From: Cladophialophora immunda
Lineage: Eukaryota; Ascomycota; Eurotiomycetes; Chaetothyriales; Herpotrichiellaceae
NCBI RefSeq assembly: GCF_000835495.1
Contig: NW_015622544.1
Location: 1,135,704-1,199,703, forward strand
Length of the DNA stretch: 64,000 nucleotides
Direction: 5' to 3'
Part shown: in pieces, positions 22,618-34,188 of the stretch
Position numbering within the stretch: position 1 is the stretch's first letter
Layout of the letters: every line of letters starts with the position of its first letter
Translations under genes and position numbers: made by a program
Notes under the pieces: model-generated
Databases searched by the model: none
What the model was told of the DNA's origin: nothing
The model's input: only the letters and a program-made list of their open reading frames with translations

Positions 22618-23155
22618 CCGTGGCAGCCTCGTCACGCTCTCGGCGCGTCCCTGACCGGTCACGTGCTTGCGTGGCCTGTTCGCGTCTCGGAAGGGGATCA
22701 CGGAGGAGGATTCCGTTGTGCAACCACAAGGCGCCGCACGATGCACCTATCCATTAATCATTTGTAGAGATTTCCTGGTCAGGTAAGCAATTGAGCTGGA
22801 GATTTGGCTGGTATGGGTGAGATACTTAGCGACAGCCCCATCTTACAAGCCAACATGATGAACAAGCAAAAGCAGCTCTGGCTCCCGTTGGCAGGACTTC
22901 CTTCACAGTTCAACCCTCATATAGAACTGGATGTTGAACCGTCGATCCTCATACAAGACCGGTCATTGAATCAATTCCTTTTGACCAGACAAGACTCACT
23001 TCGGTCGGGGCAACAGTCAATCTCGAGGCCCTCCAAGGTCGAGCCCCAGTGTAACGGATCTCGTGCCTTGCGTGGCCCTCTGAGCCACTGCTTCCAGTAC
23101 CTCTTCCTCCACGTTTGCCTCTACGAGGACCGCTCTCGTAGCCACTTTCCGTACC
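22618..23155. other. Promoter region of the small membrane protein gene
   Basis: The interval contains CACGTG-like and CCAAT-poor sequence. A short ORF from 22804 overlaps the next gene in another frame and looks like chance. No gene is called. Confidence 0.35.
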
Positions 23156-23761
23156 ATGTTCTTCTCTGCCGTCACGATGTTGTTTGCCCTCATCCTCAGC
23201 TTCCTTCTCTTCCCCGCCGGAGAAGCCTTCCCCACGGGCAGAGAAGTTGGAGACACAACCCACTCATCTGGTGGCTTGGATCTCTGGCACGTATTGGGCT
23301 TTGTCATTGGGCTGCTGCTTTCGGCTCTCGAATGGTTTCTCGTTGAGAGATTCTATTATCGTGGCACCCAACATATCCACCGACGAGCAAAAGCTCATCA
23401 GGCCCTGTCGCTTTTGGCTTCCATGATCTGCTCCATCAGTTTCATGGCTCCGGCACCTCATGGCGGCAATATTTGGCAAATGATGGTGACAACGATGAGC
23501 CTCATAAGTCTCCTGATGTTCCATCAGGCCCAGAACCAGTGGTACGGCATCACTTCGAACCTCGGCCAGAATGCCCTTTGGGTGGTGACATTCCTTGTTA
23601 TCCTCTTCGTTCGAGCCCACGGCCCAGCTGCTGACGGCTCCTCCATCTCATTGGTGGGCATGTGGGGACCGCCAGTGTGTTGGTTCAGCCTCTCGTTTCT
23701 TCCTCCATTGATGGCTGATGGCCAGCGTGGCACGTCCAGTCAGACGGCGCCCGCGCTGTGA
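23156..23761 (+). CDS. Small polytopic membrane protein of unknown function
   Basis: A single exon of 201 residues. The ATG sits in a good ACC-ATG context. It opens with a hydrophobic segment that could be a signal peptide or TM1 (FSAVTMLFALILSFLLF). About five further hydrophobic stretches follow: LDLWHVLGFVIGLLLSALEW (~43-64), SLLASMICSISFMA (~82-98), MMVTTMSLISLLMF (~107-122), LWVVTFLVILFV (~139-152) and a last one near 165-190. No enzyme motif is visible. The even spacing of TM segments makes it a credible gene, probably fungal-specific. It converges with ELP2. Confidence 0.65.
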   Translation: MFFSAVTMLFALILSFLLFPAGEAFPTGREVGDTTHSSGGLDLWHVLGFVIGLLLSALEWFLVERFYYRGTQHIHRRAKAHQALSLLASMICSISFMAPAPHGGNIWQMMVTTMSLISLLMFHQAQNQWYGITSNLGQNALWVVTFLVILFVRAHGPAADGSSISLVGMWGPPVCWFSLSFLPPLMADGQRGTSSQTAPAL

Positions 23762-24476
23762 CAGACGCATCACATCAATAACAATAACAATACAACCATG
23801 AAAACATTTTCTGTTGGCGCGAAATTGGACACTCCGATCTCCTTCGACCTTTACTTCCCTGACACGGCCCTCTAAGCCACCATCTAGACTGCAAGATAGA
23901 GGCAGAAGGGTCCAATTGACATCCGGATACGTGTTCGATGTGGATATGTGATCTGTGAATGTGCAAATGCAAGCAGGCGGCATAGGGCTCGGTGTCATTG
24001 AGCAGGATTCTGTCAATTGGCATGTTGGATTGGCGAAGACCTCGAAGTCTATGCGAGATCGGTTGTCAGGATATAGCAGTTTGTTGAGTTCCAGAGGGTG
24101 TATCATAGCCCGAGAATGTTGGGGGAAAAAAAGGGGGAAAAATGACGCATCTCATAGTGTTTTTGTCAAGAACTTGACCATTGAAAGTGCTCTCCTCTGT
24201 GTCTCTGGATCGCCATCCAGTTGTCCAACAGTGGGAGACTTCCCGCGTGTATAATGTTTCCTGAATACCTGTAGCCAAAGGGGGATGCGAAAGGCGCACG
24301 GAGGATCTGAAGCCTTGATCACAGACGTGGCAACCACCGTCGTCCTAGTAGGAAGGAGCCCTCCCGCAGTATGTTCCTCCCCACGTGGTCTACCAGGAGG
24401 CATTATGTGAATCTGCTCTCATGTGGATGGTCGCAAACAAGAGACACAGAAGTCATTGAACGATCGCGTGGCTGTT
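23762..24476. other. Convergent 3' intergenic interval
   Basis: 3' ends of the membrane protein (+) and ELP2 (-) genes face each other here. No gene or clear repeat is seen. Confidence 0.4.
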
Positions 24477-26939
24477 TCACTGGCCAATTCTCCCGACGTC
24501 TATCCTCAGAATGCGGACCGACCCGTCCGCCGACGCCACTGCTAACAGTTGGGAGCCTTGACCAGTATGATCGCATCCATCGTCGTTCAAGGTGGGGCGC
24601 CAGGCGAGCCGATTAATGGTCTTCGAGGGGCAGAAGTGTCTGGGGACTTCGACCGTGTGCAACACCTTCAGCTCGTCGTTCGCGTCGACAGTGTGTAGCG
24701 AGATGGTGCCATCGTCCTCGCCCACAGCGAGAACACCGCGCGGTCCGTCGGAGGCGGTGATGGAGGTGGCAGAGACGGCTGTGACGGGGCCTTTTCGAGC
24801 AATCGACGAACGCATTGTGAAGTTGGTCTCACCCTCGTTGCCCGCACCTCTTGACCACAGCTTGACGAGTTTGTCCCTGCCGGCTGTGACGAAGCTTGGA
24901 TTTGTAGTGTGACCCGCGAGCCATGTAGCGTCAAGGATCATCCTCGAATGCGCCTTGACATTTATGGCGACACGGGTCCAGCTCTTTGCGGTCTCGCTCG
25001 AGCGCTTGAACACGGCCCATTGCCGGTCTCGTCCTACGCTTAGCAGGTATTCTGCACTCTGTGGAGAGAACGCAAGTCGCGTCACGGTCAGAGCATGCGC
25101 CGATAGGGGCGGTCTGATCTCATTCCAGTCCTGCGTGTCGTAGAGGCGGATCACCGCCTGATCGAGGGAGCTCGCTCGGCACGCTGTGGCGAGAACGCTG
25201 CCGTCTGGGGGAGTCGCTGCCTCGGAGATTTCCGAGCCATGGCCATATAGTTTCTCGTGCTCGGGCCACAATGTGTGTCGCGCCAGCAGGTCTTCCGTCG
25301 GTGGGTCTTGAATGTCAAGCAGGGATGTCCCGAGTCCGTTTGAAGTACCAGCGGGGTCGAGAGTCTCATCCTCAGCGTCATCGTCGTTCTCCTCGCGGTC
25401 GTCCATGGCCTTGTTCGACAGGCCTAGCACAGGGATCGCGGCGGTGTCGGGCATCTGAGCCAGCTCCGGGGGCAACGGGATCTGGCATAGTCGATGGAGC
25501 ATGTTGGCGATATCCCTTGGTTCGTTGAACACACGCAACAGCTTCTCATCCGCACCTGAAGAGAACTGATACGGCGTCGTGCTCGCGATGCAGTTGAGGT
25601 CGTAGCCATGGATCTGAGGCCGCGAGAATTCGTGCCAGCTCCGTTTCTCACCCCTCTTCCATTCCGCGTGGAGCCTGGTTGTCTGATCAGAGCTGGTGGA
25701 AAGCAGATAGCTTCCATCCGGAGCCCAGCAGATGCCGTTGACGGAGTTGGTGTGCCCGCTGACCCCGAACCTTTGTGCCCAGAACTGTGAGGCCTCGTCG
25801 TACTGCCAGAGCCGCCAGCTGCCCGTGCGCCCGACACAAGTGACCGTCTTGCCGTCAGGACCCCATAGACCTGTCCAGAAGCCCCCCGCAGAACCGGTCG
25901 CGGTAGTTGCCCCCTTTGTCTCCCTGATCTCTCCCAGACGAGACGTGCTGATCCATATTCCGGACGACGGATCTGCCTCCCATATGGAAAGGGAACCGTC
26001 GGCTGATGCGGTGAGGAGTTGGGAGCCGGTGGGGCTCCATGCAGCGGAATAGATCCAATCTTCATGGCCGAGAAGTAATGCCTCGAATGTAATAGAATAT
26101 TTGTGCTCCCCAGCGGACACGGTCTGGATCTTTGCTGATAAGGTTCCGCTTGCGGCAGGTCCCCCGTTCAGTACGGCGGGTTGGTTTGTGAGTTTGCTGC
26201 CTCCCAGTTGAAAGCGCCAGAGTCGAACATATTTGTCCTGGCTTGCTGAGGCTAGCAGAGCATCTCCGTCTCGAGCTTGTGTGAGTGCCAGGGATCGCAC
26301 CCATGCTTCGTGTCCAGTGAGAGTGGCATGGTGATGGAACTTCGGGCTGGATGACAGGCTCTCAATGGCGTACACTTGGATATCGTTCCGAGTACCTCCA
26401 GCAACCAAATAGGCATGGTCAGGAGAGGAAGTGAACGGGAATGAGCCTATTGCGAGAGCCAACGGAATGAATCTGGGTTTGAGGACGAGTGTAGCCACGG
26501 CTTCGATTCCTGTCTCCTGGACCTTCCAGAGTTTCACCTTTGCGTCGGCTCCTCCGGTGGCCAGTATCCTGCTCTGGCTTAGGGAGGCGACGGTGTTGAC
26601 AGCTCCCTCATGGGCTGTGGTCTTCATAAGGCACCTCCGTTGCTGGTCCTCAGCCTCTTGTCTCCATACCGCGATCTCTCCATTTGCACTGCCCGAGACC
26701 AACAGTTCGGTAGGACCGTCTCGGTGTGGGGTGATAAATGTCACGGCTGTCACTTTCCCCGTATGCCCGGAGAGCAAGGCGGATATGCCGTGTCCAGAGT
26801 CATTCCGTGGCGACCATATGCCCACATTTTGATCGGCGCCAAAGGCGAGGAGGCCTGAGGTTATTGACCAGTCGGCCGCTGCGCTATGTCTATTTCCGCC
26901 AACGCTGAGATACTCGTCTTGTGCGAAAAGGGAAGACAT
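24477..26939 (-). CDS. ELP2: Elongator complex subunit 2 (WD40)
   Basis: A single exon of 820 residues, typical of Elp2. The ATG at 26939 (MSSLFAQDEYLSVGGNRHSA) is the first real ATG; the upstream open frame begins with TTG. Elp2 forms a double WD40 propeller that scaffolds Elongator (Elp1-3), which places 5-carboxymethyl-type groups on wobble uridine 34 of tRNAs. Diagnostic features are the N-terminal GGNRHSAAADW block, repeated GH...W and LWR/IW endings (GHTGKVTAVTF, GHEAWVRSLAL, GHEDWIYSAAWSPTGSQLL, GHTNSVNGICWAPDGSYL), and the linker with PLPPELAQMPDTAAIPVLGLS between the propellers. Its U34 partner pathway gene URM1 lies about 9 kb away. Confidence 0.95.
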   Translation of the reverse strand: MSSLFAQDEYLSVGGNRHSAAADWSITSGLLAFGADQNVGIWSPRNDSGHGISALLSGHTGKVTAVTFITPHRDGPTELLVSGSANGEIAVWRQEAEDQQRRCLMKTTAHEGAVNTVASLSQSRILATGGADAKVKLWKVQETGIEAVATLVLKPRFIPLALAIGSFPFTSSPDHAYLVAGGTRNDIQVYAIESLSSSPKFHHHATLTGHEAWVRSLALTQARDGDALLASASQDKYVRLWRFQLGGSKLTNQPAVLNGGPAASGTLSAKIQTVSAGEHKYSITFEALLLGHEDWIYSAAWSPTGSQLLTASADGSLSIWEADPSSGIWISTSRLGEIRETKGATTATGSAGGFWTGLWGPDGKTVTCVGRTGSWRLWQYDEASQFWAQRFGVSGHTNSVNGICWAPDGSYLLSTSSDQTTRLHAEWKRGEKRSWHEFSRPQIHGYDLNCIASTTPYQFSSGADEKLLRVFNEPRDIANMLHRLCQIPLPPELAQMPDTAAIPVLGLSNKAMDDREENDDDAEDETLDPAGTSNGLGTSLLDIQDPPTEDLLARHTLWPEHEKLYGHGSEISEAATPPDGSVLATACRASSLDQAVIRLYDTQDWNEIRPPLSAHALTVTRLAFSPQSAEYLLSVGRDRQWAVFKRSSETAKSWTRVAINVKAHSRMILDATWLAGHTTNPSFVTAGRDKLVKLWSRGAGNEGETNFTMRSSIARKGPVTAVSATSITASDGPRGVLAVGEDDGTISLHTVDANDELKVLHTVEVPRHFCPSKTINRLAWRPTLNDDGCDHTGQGSQLLAVASADGSVRILRIDVGRIGQ

Positions 26940-28269
26940 TGATCGAGAGGATAGAAGTTGGGTTGGGCGACAAAATTGAGGTTGCTCAATAGATACAGGG
27001 AAGTCACGCCAAGACTTTGTAGATTTTACAGCAGTCTCAGCCTGCAGCCGATTTGGGAAAGAGAGTGACGCTGCCCTGTGTGCTTTCTCTACTCCAGTCA
27101 ATAGTGTTAGCCAATATGTATGAAATACATGGTTCGGTAAGGTTAAATCTGTCGATAATTAAAATTTCATTTTTATGCCAGCGTTTGGGGATGCCAAGCT
27201 ACTATCACCCCAATGCTAACGCCTAATAGTATTAATTTGTGTGCTTAGTTGGGAGCGCTAGAATTACTGAGATCCTTTATTAATTAACCTTAATTTCTGT
27301 TATGCAGTCCTAGAGTTATACGGAGGATGACCATCTCGATACTCATACCTACCTAAGGCACCTATACTACTTTATAACAGAAAGCTTCTCCTGCTCTGGA
27401 GCATTGGCTTACTCGCTCTGAGCATCAGATCACACCCATTTGTGCTCATCACAGAGGTAACTCACACCGGTGCTACTGGAGAAAACCAAGGTGCTCGGCA
27501 CCTTTGGAACCACCATCTTCGATATCTATATTCTGTGGTCCGCGTCACCGCACGGCGCAGGCGCACTCGAAACACGAAATCCTCGGACGGGTCGACATTG
27601 GTCTACGACGTCGTACTGGAGAGATACAAGAACGCCTCGCTTGCACCCTTTGGTCCGTGTAACCTCCTTCATGACGAGCTACTGCAAAATATGGTGCCAA
27701 GGCGGTTACGTCTTCCATACTGTGGTGTCGATGCTACTGCAGAGGCAAGGAGAGTAGATTGAGGTGAAATGAGTGAGTATGTCGTGCGCAACATGCAAGG
27801 GTTCTAGAAGAATGAAAGATGGTGGGAGTTCCAAGGCTGCGCAAGGCTGACATGAGGGAGTCGCCGTGACCGGTTGATCATATGCCAGGTCGGACGTAGC
27901 CTCGTTGGTTGTCTGGTCAGATGCAGCCTCGTGGGTAGATTTTGCGTGACGAAGTTTCTGGAAAGGCAGGGTAAGGGATCCAATCACCCAAGGCTGCCAG
28001 CTCAATCAAGGCAACCATTCCTCCCAAAACTCCTCGAGATCTTCGGATCTGGTTGCCTTCGAATAGAGTTGGTGCGTGAACGGGGCTAGACGACGTTGAG
28101 GCAATGCCCCCCTCCAGCACGCATTGGCCACAAATAAAACGCATCGTGTAACCTGCGGGTGCAGGATAGCCCTTGGGCGCCAGAAAAGCTATCAAAGCCA
28201 GGTAATAACTACCTGGGTAACTGATGGGTTCTTCCCTGACAGCAGGAATTCGACTTGGATAGCGCCGCA
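26940..28269. other. Divergent intergenic region with an AT-rich block
   Basis: ELP2 (-) and the four-TM gene (+) point away from each other. Bases ~27100-27400 are clearly more A/T-rich than the rest of the window (TTAATTAA, TAATAGTATTAATTT). Short ORFs at 27442-27762 have mixed composition and no motif; they could be a gene remnant. No intact gene is supported. Confidence 0.45.
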
Positions 28270-29155
28270 ATGACACCCCGTCAACCACTCAGCACTCGGA
28301 TCGAGGCAGCTACCTCAGCCTGCGTGTCATGGACTGGCAAGGCGGCCGCGCGCTTCTGGACATACTTCTACCACGAGATGCTCTATCGAAACACTGTCGA
28401 TCCTCTCGGGACCATAATCAAGGCGACCGACGACGAGTCTGTTGTCGCACAGTTGAATCAGTTCGCTCGCACCAAAGCGGACGAGAGCAAATATATCCAG
28501 CTGGCAGTGAGTGACCCCGTTCCGCCTTTCGAATCTGAAGGACCCCGTTGAGCAATACCCTCTATCTTAGGGTGGTTTCGTCTTCACGACCGTCGCCACG
28601 TGCTTGACTTGGCCAGCCACGAACAGAGGCCACTGGTCCGGCGCAGCTCTGTTTTATTGCAGTATCCTCTTCGCCCTGATCGCGATTGTCTGCGGGTCCC
28701 AGCAACTTCTCGTGCTCCCGACCGCGGACAAAACCGCCGTGTTGCCCACACCGTCGCGGCCCATGGCTCTAGCAGACGCGATGGCAATCAAGGAGCGACT
28801 CACTGTCAGTGGGCAATTTCGGCACCCCAACGCCGCCGCCGCGCACCACCGTCCGTTCCCGGAAGATCTCAAAGTAGGCTTCGTGTTCTCGCTCCAGGCG
28901 CCCATCATGCTCCTGACCTTCTCGACCATGACGTTCCTGGCCGGGCTTTGCTCCGTGGTCTTCAGCCCTCTTGCTAGGGACCTGCGGTGGAACGATGAGG
29001 CCAAGGTTTGTAGGGGAGAGATTGGTTGGCCGGTGGGAAATCTTGCTGACGGGGTTTCCTAGATTGCGGTCGTCTTCCTCGTCGTGGCGCTCATAACGCT
29101 CACTGTCTTCATCAGTACCTCGAGATTGATCCACAAACTGTTCAAGGGAGTCTAG
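28270..29155 (+). CDS. Four-TM membrane protein of unknown function
   Basis: Exons are 28270-28506, 28571-29005 and 29063-29155 (introns 64 and 57 nt, GTGAGT..TTAG and GTTTGT..CTAG), giving 254 residues. The N-terminal ~80 residues are soluble and charged. TM1 is near 80-95 (GGFVFTTVATCLTW), TM2 near 103-122 (ALFYCSILFALIAIVCGS), TM3 near 187-212 (LQAPIMLLTFSTMTFLAGLC) and TM4 near 225-243 (IAVVFLVVALITLTVF). A basic tail (HKLFKGV) ends the protein. The splice junctions preserve hydrophobic segments, which supports the model. I do not recognise the family; similar small membrane proteins are common and lineage-specific in ascomycetes. Confidence 0.65.
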
Positions 29156-30097
29156 TGAACATGTATGGGACACGTTGCCAGGCTCAGCAACGGCACAGAC
29201 GCCAGGGCAGGCAGGAAGCTCTCGTTGCAGCAGTTGGACTTCGATTCAAGGACGCTTTGATGCTGCCATTTGTACCGGGACAGAGCACTCCATTCTATTG
29301 GCATTGGCAATAGGCGTTTGTGTCGGGAATAGTGTATCAAACCTTCCTTAGCTTTGCAACAAGAAGATGGAATGTCTGATAGTAGAAAAGGATAGACCTG
29401 CTGACAAGGACGGGTTGAAAAAGCGCGTCTCTAGACTTTGTTTAACAATTTACTTCGCAACAGTATCATTATCAACGTGCGGTGATCATCGTGGCATTCA
29501 TGCCAATCAACGGGCCAGACCATCCTTTCGCACACCGTAAAGCCGCAACCGCTTACTCGTGCTTCACAAGCCTGGGACACTGCGTAGCTCTATATCACTA
29601 TCAGTTTCGCCAAAATGAGAGCCGCAAGTTTCGGAGGATACATTGGACCCAGCGAAAGGTCCACAATGTAACTGTCCCTGGGGATTCTCGTCAGCCCTTG
29701 CTATCAACTCGCCCCAGGCTAATATTTCCAGCAACGCGTCTCGACACCCTGGCGCAGGTTCGATGCAAACACTTTGTATCTGTCGTTCCGGAGACAGAGC
29801 TTGGTCAAACGTACTTCCCCAGGGTGGTAGGACTTCTCTGACCTGATGGATGGGCATTCAATACCCTTCAACCATCTTGACAATGTCGATTTCTGTGTTG
29901 GGTGTATCTCCAGGACACACCAACGAGATAGGGGCCCGCAAGGGCTGCTGTGTGGGTGGATTCAACGGCTTGTATGAGAAGTCTTCGGACCTGTTTCTGG
30001 CATTCAAAGTGTCATTAGGTCCCCGAGGCTTTTCAAGTTGAGCGTCCATTATTTTGCCTTGCCAGCTAATTCCGACAACAAACACATGGAAATCTTC
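29156..30097. other. Convergent intergenic interval
   Basis: Tail-to-tail region between the four-TM gene and the RTA1-family gene. No coding pattern is seen. Confidence 0.4.
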
Positions 30098-31122
30098 TCA
30101 GTATTCATTCAAGGGGACTGCAAATGCATCGACATTTCCAGTGGACAGCACCTTTCCCGGATGGAAGATGTTCATGACCACCAAGGCGAAAAACATCGGC
30201 ACGCCGTCAAAGACATACTCGCACCATTCGTGCTTGTTGATGTAGGTATTCAGACTGCTGCCTTGGCCGGAAGAGAATTCGACAATCCGATAGACGATGC
30301 GGTACTGTGTGGCAGTTTCAGCACCTAACTCAAGCATTGTCAAGTAGTTATTGGCGGATACATACAGTGATCAAGAGCAATGAGATCTGCACAGCATGAA
30401 TGCAGGCTTTGGCGTCTTTGGATATCCGGCTGTGAGGCATGACCCAGTCAAGCTTCTTCGTCGTCCGCACGGTCAAGGCAAAGAAGAAGACGATCAGTGC
30501 TTCCTGAAACACCACCCCAAACGTCACGATATGGACGCCCGTCTTTGCCGAGTTTGCCGTCTTGCTCAGGGTCAAAAGACCGCCACCGATCTGAATAATG
30601 AAGGATCTGGAACGTGGAATGTTAGCGAGCGCTCGAACCCCTACTTGAGGCCTCAGACATTATATCACAGCAGACAAAGATCTTTCCCATGATGTTGCCT
30701 CCCAGTCCAAAGACCTTCGTCTTCCGCAGAAAACATCTAACCAATCGAGAGATGATCATGTAGTCAAAAGCGTTGACGAAAATTGGAGCCAGAAGATTCA
30801 GGAGGAAAGACGCATCATACGATCCCTTTTGAGTAGGGTGTTTGGCCGACAAGAATCGGAAAGCAAAGGCAGCTGTCTCCATGATCGCTCCAATGATGAC
30901 GACCAGACAGAAGAGTTGTCGGTGGCGGGTGGCTTGATAGATGTGTGCGACAGTTGTGCCCAGGAAGAGGAGTGCGAGAATCAATGCTGCGGCGACAGAG
31001 GGACAATATGGCCACAGGTTCGAAGGATCGTCTTGGGCTGAAGAAGATTTTGTTATTCAGCTAACCCTGCACGACTGATAGTGAACGGATCACCACTTAC
31101 CAAGACATTTGGAGGACGCCAT
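30098..31122 (-). CDS. RTA1-family seven-TM membrane protein
   Basis: Exons are 31122-31101, 31037-30659, 30606-30366 and 30304-30098, giving 282 residues, the usual RTA1 length. Yeast relatives (Rta1, Rsb1, Pug1, Rtm1) are lipid-translocating or stress-resistance membrane proteins. The tiny first exon encodes MASSKCL. Family blocks are PYCPSVAAALILALLFLGTT (TM1), QLFCLVVIIGAIMETAAFAF (TM2), LLNLLAPIFVNAFDYMIISR (TM3), SFIIQIGGGLL (TM4), FGVVFQEALIVFFFAL (TM5), YRIVYRIVEFSSG and FDGVPMFFALVVMNIFHPGK (TM7). The exon 2/3 junction uses a weak donor (AAT|GTCTGAG), chosen because it restores CDIISFIIQ in frame. The substrate is unknown. Confidence 0.88.
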
Positions 31123-32324
31123 CTCGGGAGAACCTGCTGAACCGCAGAGAATCTGGGAGGCGGGCAGACTTGTTGGTAGGTAGGTAGGTAAGTAGGCACG
31201 CGTTCGCTTCAACGGCTGTTATTCAAAACCAAAAAGCAAAGCCATGGATCTCGGCGTCGATGGGTCTCTCTTATAAGGAGCTCCCCCCTTCTGCCTCTGC
31301 TGAGACAACGACTACGGCCACAAACTGGGTCATACGAAGGGAGCGACGACATCGTCGGCCTTCTCCTCCCAATCAGTCGGCGAGTTGAGGGACAAACGAC
31401 CGATAACAGCTGAACCAAACCCTCGAGCCCCGTCAGAGAATATGCCCGGAACCCCATCAAGCTCAGTCGCCCATGCCCAAATTCCAAGTCACAGCAGGCG
31501 CTCTCCTAGGAGGCTGTGCAGCAAGGAAAAAAGAGGAGAAAAGAGCCCATTGAGGAATGAGTTCCGAGATCAGGCTGTCTCGGATTTCCTCGTGTTTATC
31601 AATGCAAGGGGAAAACGGGAAAAGGGGGCTGGGGCGGTGGATGGGAGGGAAGGGGGATTGTCGAGTTCGAGTAAAGAATCAATCCATTATTCGAGATGCA
31701 TTCCCGGTTTGGGTAGCTGCTGCCTGACTGGATAAGGCCTGGCCGCTGTTTTATGCCAAACGTGGGCCATTTTGCGATGGGGAGACCGGTTCGGTACGTC
31801 CAGGGGTGGCGGCTATGGCTGGTTGGGTGCCTTTCCGGTCGGCTAGTATCGTGGCAGTGCTTCTCTTCGTACCGGAGTTCCTTTTGGGGGCCATAATAAT
31901 CACCACATTCGGCAAGCGGAGATGCTGTTGGTCTGTCACATACTCTTATTTTCGTCCTTTTCCTTGTCTCCCAGTATCCGACATAACTTCTTGACGGCAT
32001 CAAGGCGCTACCTGAAACATGAGATCGATCGAGTGGTGCTTTCTCCGTTGAGGGCATTCGATACCCTCGGCACTGCTTCAGCGACGCTGAATCGACGACG
32101 GCCACTGCCTTTCGAGTAATGCTGTTCGAAGAAAGGATGATCGTGAAATGAGAACGGTTCAGAATGTTGAGAAAGGAACGCTATCAGCATTTGTTTTTGG
32201 CAGTATCACGTTGTATGCTGATGCTTCAAGGACGGCATAACACAAGGAAACATTACCATTGATCACATATCTGCCTCTTCCTTTCCCTCGTCGGGCTCTT
32301 CACCAGGATGGTCGAGAACTGCTG
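31123..32324. other. Intergenic with GTAG-type short repeat
   Basis: A (GTAG)n tract lies near 31173-31196 in the RTA1-family promoter. The rest shows no gene. Confidence 0.4.
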
Positions 32325-33698
32325 CTAAAGAGCCGAGTTTGACTGCAAGGAGATTGATTCCTCGGCGATATTTGATCGAGCCACTTTGTTGGTGATCCAA
32401 TACCCGCCACCTCCGTCCGAGCTCCCTCCAAAATACCAGCCCTTCAGATCAGCAGTCTCGATTTCCATGGGTCGTGGTCGTTGAGACTCTCTCACAGCCT
32501 GTGCCATCCACTCGAAGTTTCCGATCGGCGTATTTTCTTGGATCCACCTCGCGTCTTCAACATTGATGCCACCGCTCAGTATCTTCAACCTTATGCTCAT
32601 CCCGAGCCAGAACAAAAGAAGGAAAGCCAAGAGAAGAAGTGTCAGGCCGGAGAGCATGATGAGCTCCCATAAAATGTGTGTGCGTTGAGTGAGGCAGCCT
32701 TGTGTATCTAATGAATGGCTGGTGTCGAGAAGGTAGTTTCCCCCCCCTGCAACCATGGTCATGGAGTTGAGAACTTGTTCCAAGATCCCGCCGGAGTTAG
32801 GGGATGCAGGGGTGCCTGTGCCCTCGTATACAGAGCCTTGGAAAACTTCGGCCCAGTTGTTGAGAGTTGCAAGCGAATGTATCCTTTCTTGAACCGGTTG
32901 GAGCTCTCCGTAGGTGTCGTTTAGAGTGCACTCGTAACTTTGCATGTGTTTCGTCTCATTGCCATATGCAGTGGTATCAATTGAGAATCGCACGTTGAAG
33001 ACAGCGCCGACGTTCTCTCCAACGGATGTATCAAGGATCACTAGATGAGAAACGTTCCCGACTGTGGCGTAGACAGAATATGGAGTGTCATAAAGAAGAT
33101 CGTGTTGTTGTAGACTAGTGACTATGTCGTTGAATGATACATCCCAAGGATAATCCAGTTCGAGGGAATTCCTGACGCAGTTCCACTGCCCAAGCAAGTC
33201 AGTGACATCGGCACTGAAGTTAACGGCTCGGTTTGCCTTTCTGTAGACTCCCTGCAAGCCACCGTTGAGCAGGCTGGTCGTTTGCGCTTGTGAGACGACC
33301 GTGTACGGCGCTCCATTCCACGGGACCAATTCAATGTTTGCACTTGAGACCACTAGACCAGTGCCGAACTGGCACCGGTCGTGGACAGGCACCGACTTGA
33401 TGAGGGCCGAGGTAAAATCCGAGCCCAGGTTCAGCAGATAGGCAAAGATCATTAGCAGGCTTAGCCATCCTCCTGGCAGTGTCCTCACCATATGCAAAGC
33501 ATACAGGGAGTCGAAACTTGCCAGCCAAGAAGTCATGTACGGCAGTGGAACAGTGCGTCGTTGGACAAGCCTGAGCTTAGCGCGTGCAGCCAGACATTTG
33601 GTCCCCAAAAGGTTAATGAGGATGAATGCAACAACAAAGAAAATCCGAAAGAAGAGCCGGACATCGGAACCTGAATAATCGAGAAGAATTCTTGCCAT
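32325..33698 (-). CDS. Fungal membrane protein of unknown function, large extracytoplasmic domain
   Basis: A single exon of 457 residues. A hydrophobic stretch near residues 14-33 (LFFRIFFVVAFILINLLG) and another near 76-95 (WLSLLMIFAYLLNLG) precede a ~260-residue domain with several N-glycosylation sequons (NFS, NVS, NET, NDT) and cysteines. TM3 follows (ELIMLSGLTLLLLAFLLLFW, about 340-365), then a short cytoplasmic-looking tail with EDARWIQENTPIGNFEWM. This layout is typical of unassigned fungal plasma-membrane or secretory-pathway proteins. No enzymatic motif is found. The open frame and topology make the gene credible; an extra upstream exon cannot be excluded. Confidence 0.7.
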   Translation of the reverse strand: MARILLDYSGSDVRLFFRIFFVVAFILINLLGTKCLAARAKLRLVQRRTVPLPYMTSWLASFDSLYALHMVRTLPGGWLSLLMIFAYLLNLGSDFTSALIKSVPVHDRCQFGTGLVVSSANIELVPWNGAPYTVVSQAQTTSLLNGGLQGVYRKANRAVNFSADVTDLLGQWNCVRNSLELDYPWDVSFNDIVTSLQQHDLLYDTPYSVYATVGNVSHLVILDTSVGENVGAVFNVRFSIDTTAYGNETKHMQSYECTLNDTYGELQPVQERIHSLATLNNWAEVFQGSVYEGTGTPASPNSGGILEQVLNSMTMVAGGGNYLLDTSHSLDTQGCLTQRTHILWELIMLSGLTLLLLAFLLLFWLGMSIRLKILSGGINVEDARWIQENTPIGNFEWMAQAVRESQRPRPMEIETADLKGWYFGGSSDGGGGYWITNKVARSNIAEESISLQSNSAL

Positions 33699-34188
33699 CT
33701 GGATTGTGAGACTCTGCGTGAACGCAAGGGAAGAAAAACCTGATTGAAAACCATCGGCTGGGGCGAAGGAAAGTGCAGCACCTTTTCTAGGTGGTCGGCG
33801 TGAGTCCTAGGAGGCTCTGCGAACATAAATCAGAAAGGGGTGCATAAATCTGCCAATACCGTGGAGGCTCCAGAAACCGCCCAAAGTCTATCCCGTGTCT
33901 GGACCAAATGTGGCTGGCTGAGTCTTTGTTCTGGGCTGCTTTTAGCGAGCAATCGACCGATTTGGCGAGTAGCCTTGTGTTCGGTTGCCCCAGCTAGACA
34001 GTAGCGACCTACCATTAGTACAAATCTGGGCCACGGTTCGAAGACAGTTCGATCTAGTCGGCCACGCCGCCTGTCTCACTGAGCACAGCTTCCGTGGATA
34101 ACGAGGGACGATGCGAACCCGCACCCAATATGCTTTTGGGTTTCTGCCGTAGGCTGTGTTCGCTTGGAACAAAAGTGCCGGAGGGGAG
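33699..34188. promoter_or_regulatory. Divergent promoter region of the 457-residue membrane protein and the GPI-type protein
   Basis: The two genes are transcribed away from each other. Apart from the TATA element listed separately no motif is clear. Confidence 0.4.

Noticed and set aside
23156..23761. Idea that the small membrane protein is a microbial opsin
   Set aside because: There is no Lys-containing retinal-binding TM7 motif and only about six short hydrophobic segments.
27442..27762. Overlapping ORFs near the AT-rich block
   Set aside because: Two frames look equally protein-like and no splice model joins them to anything; at most a remnant.
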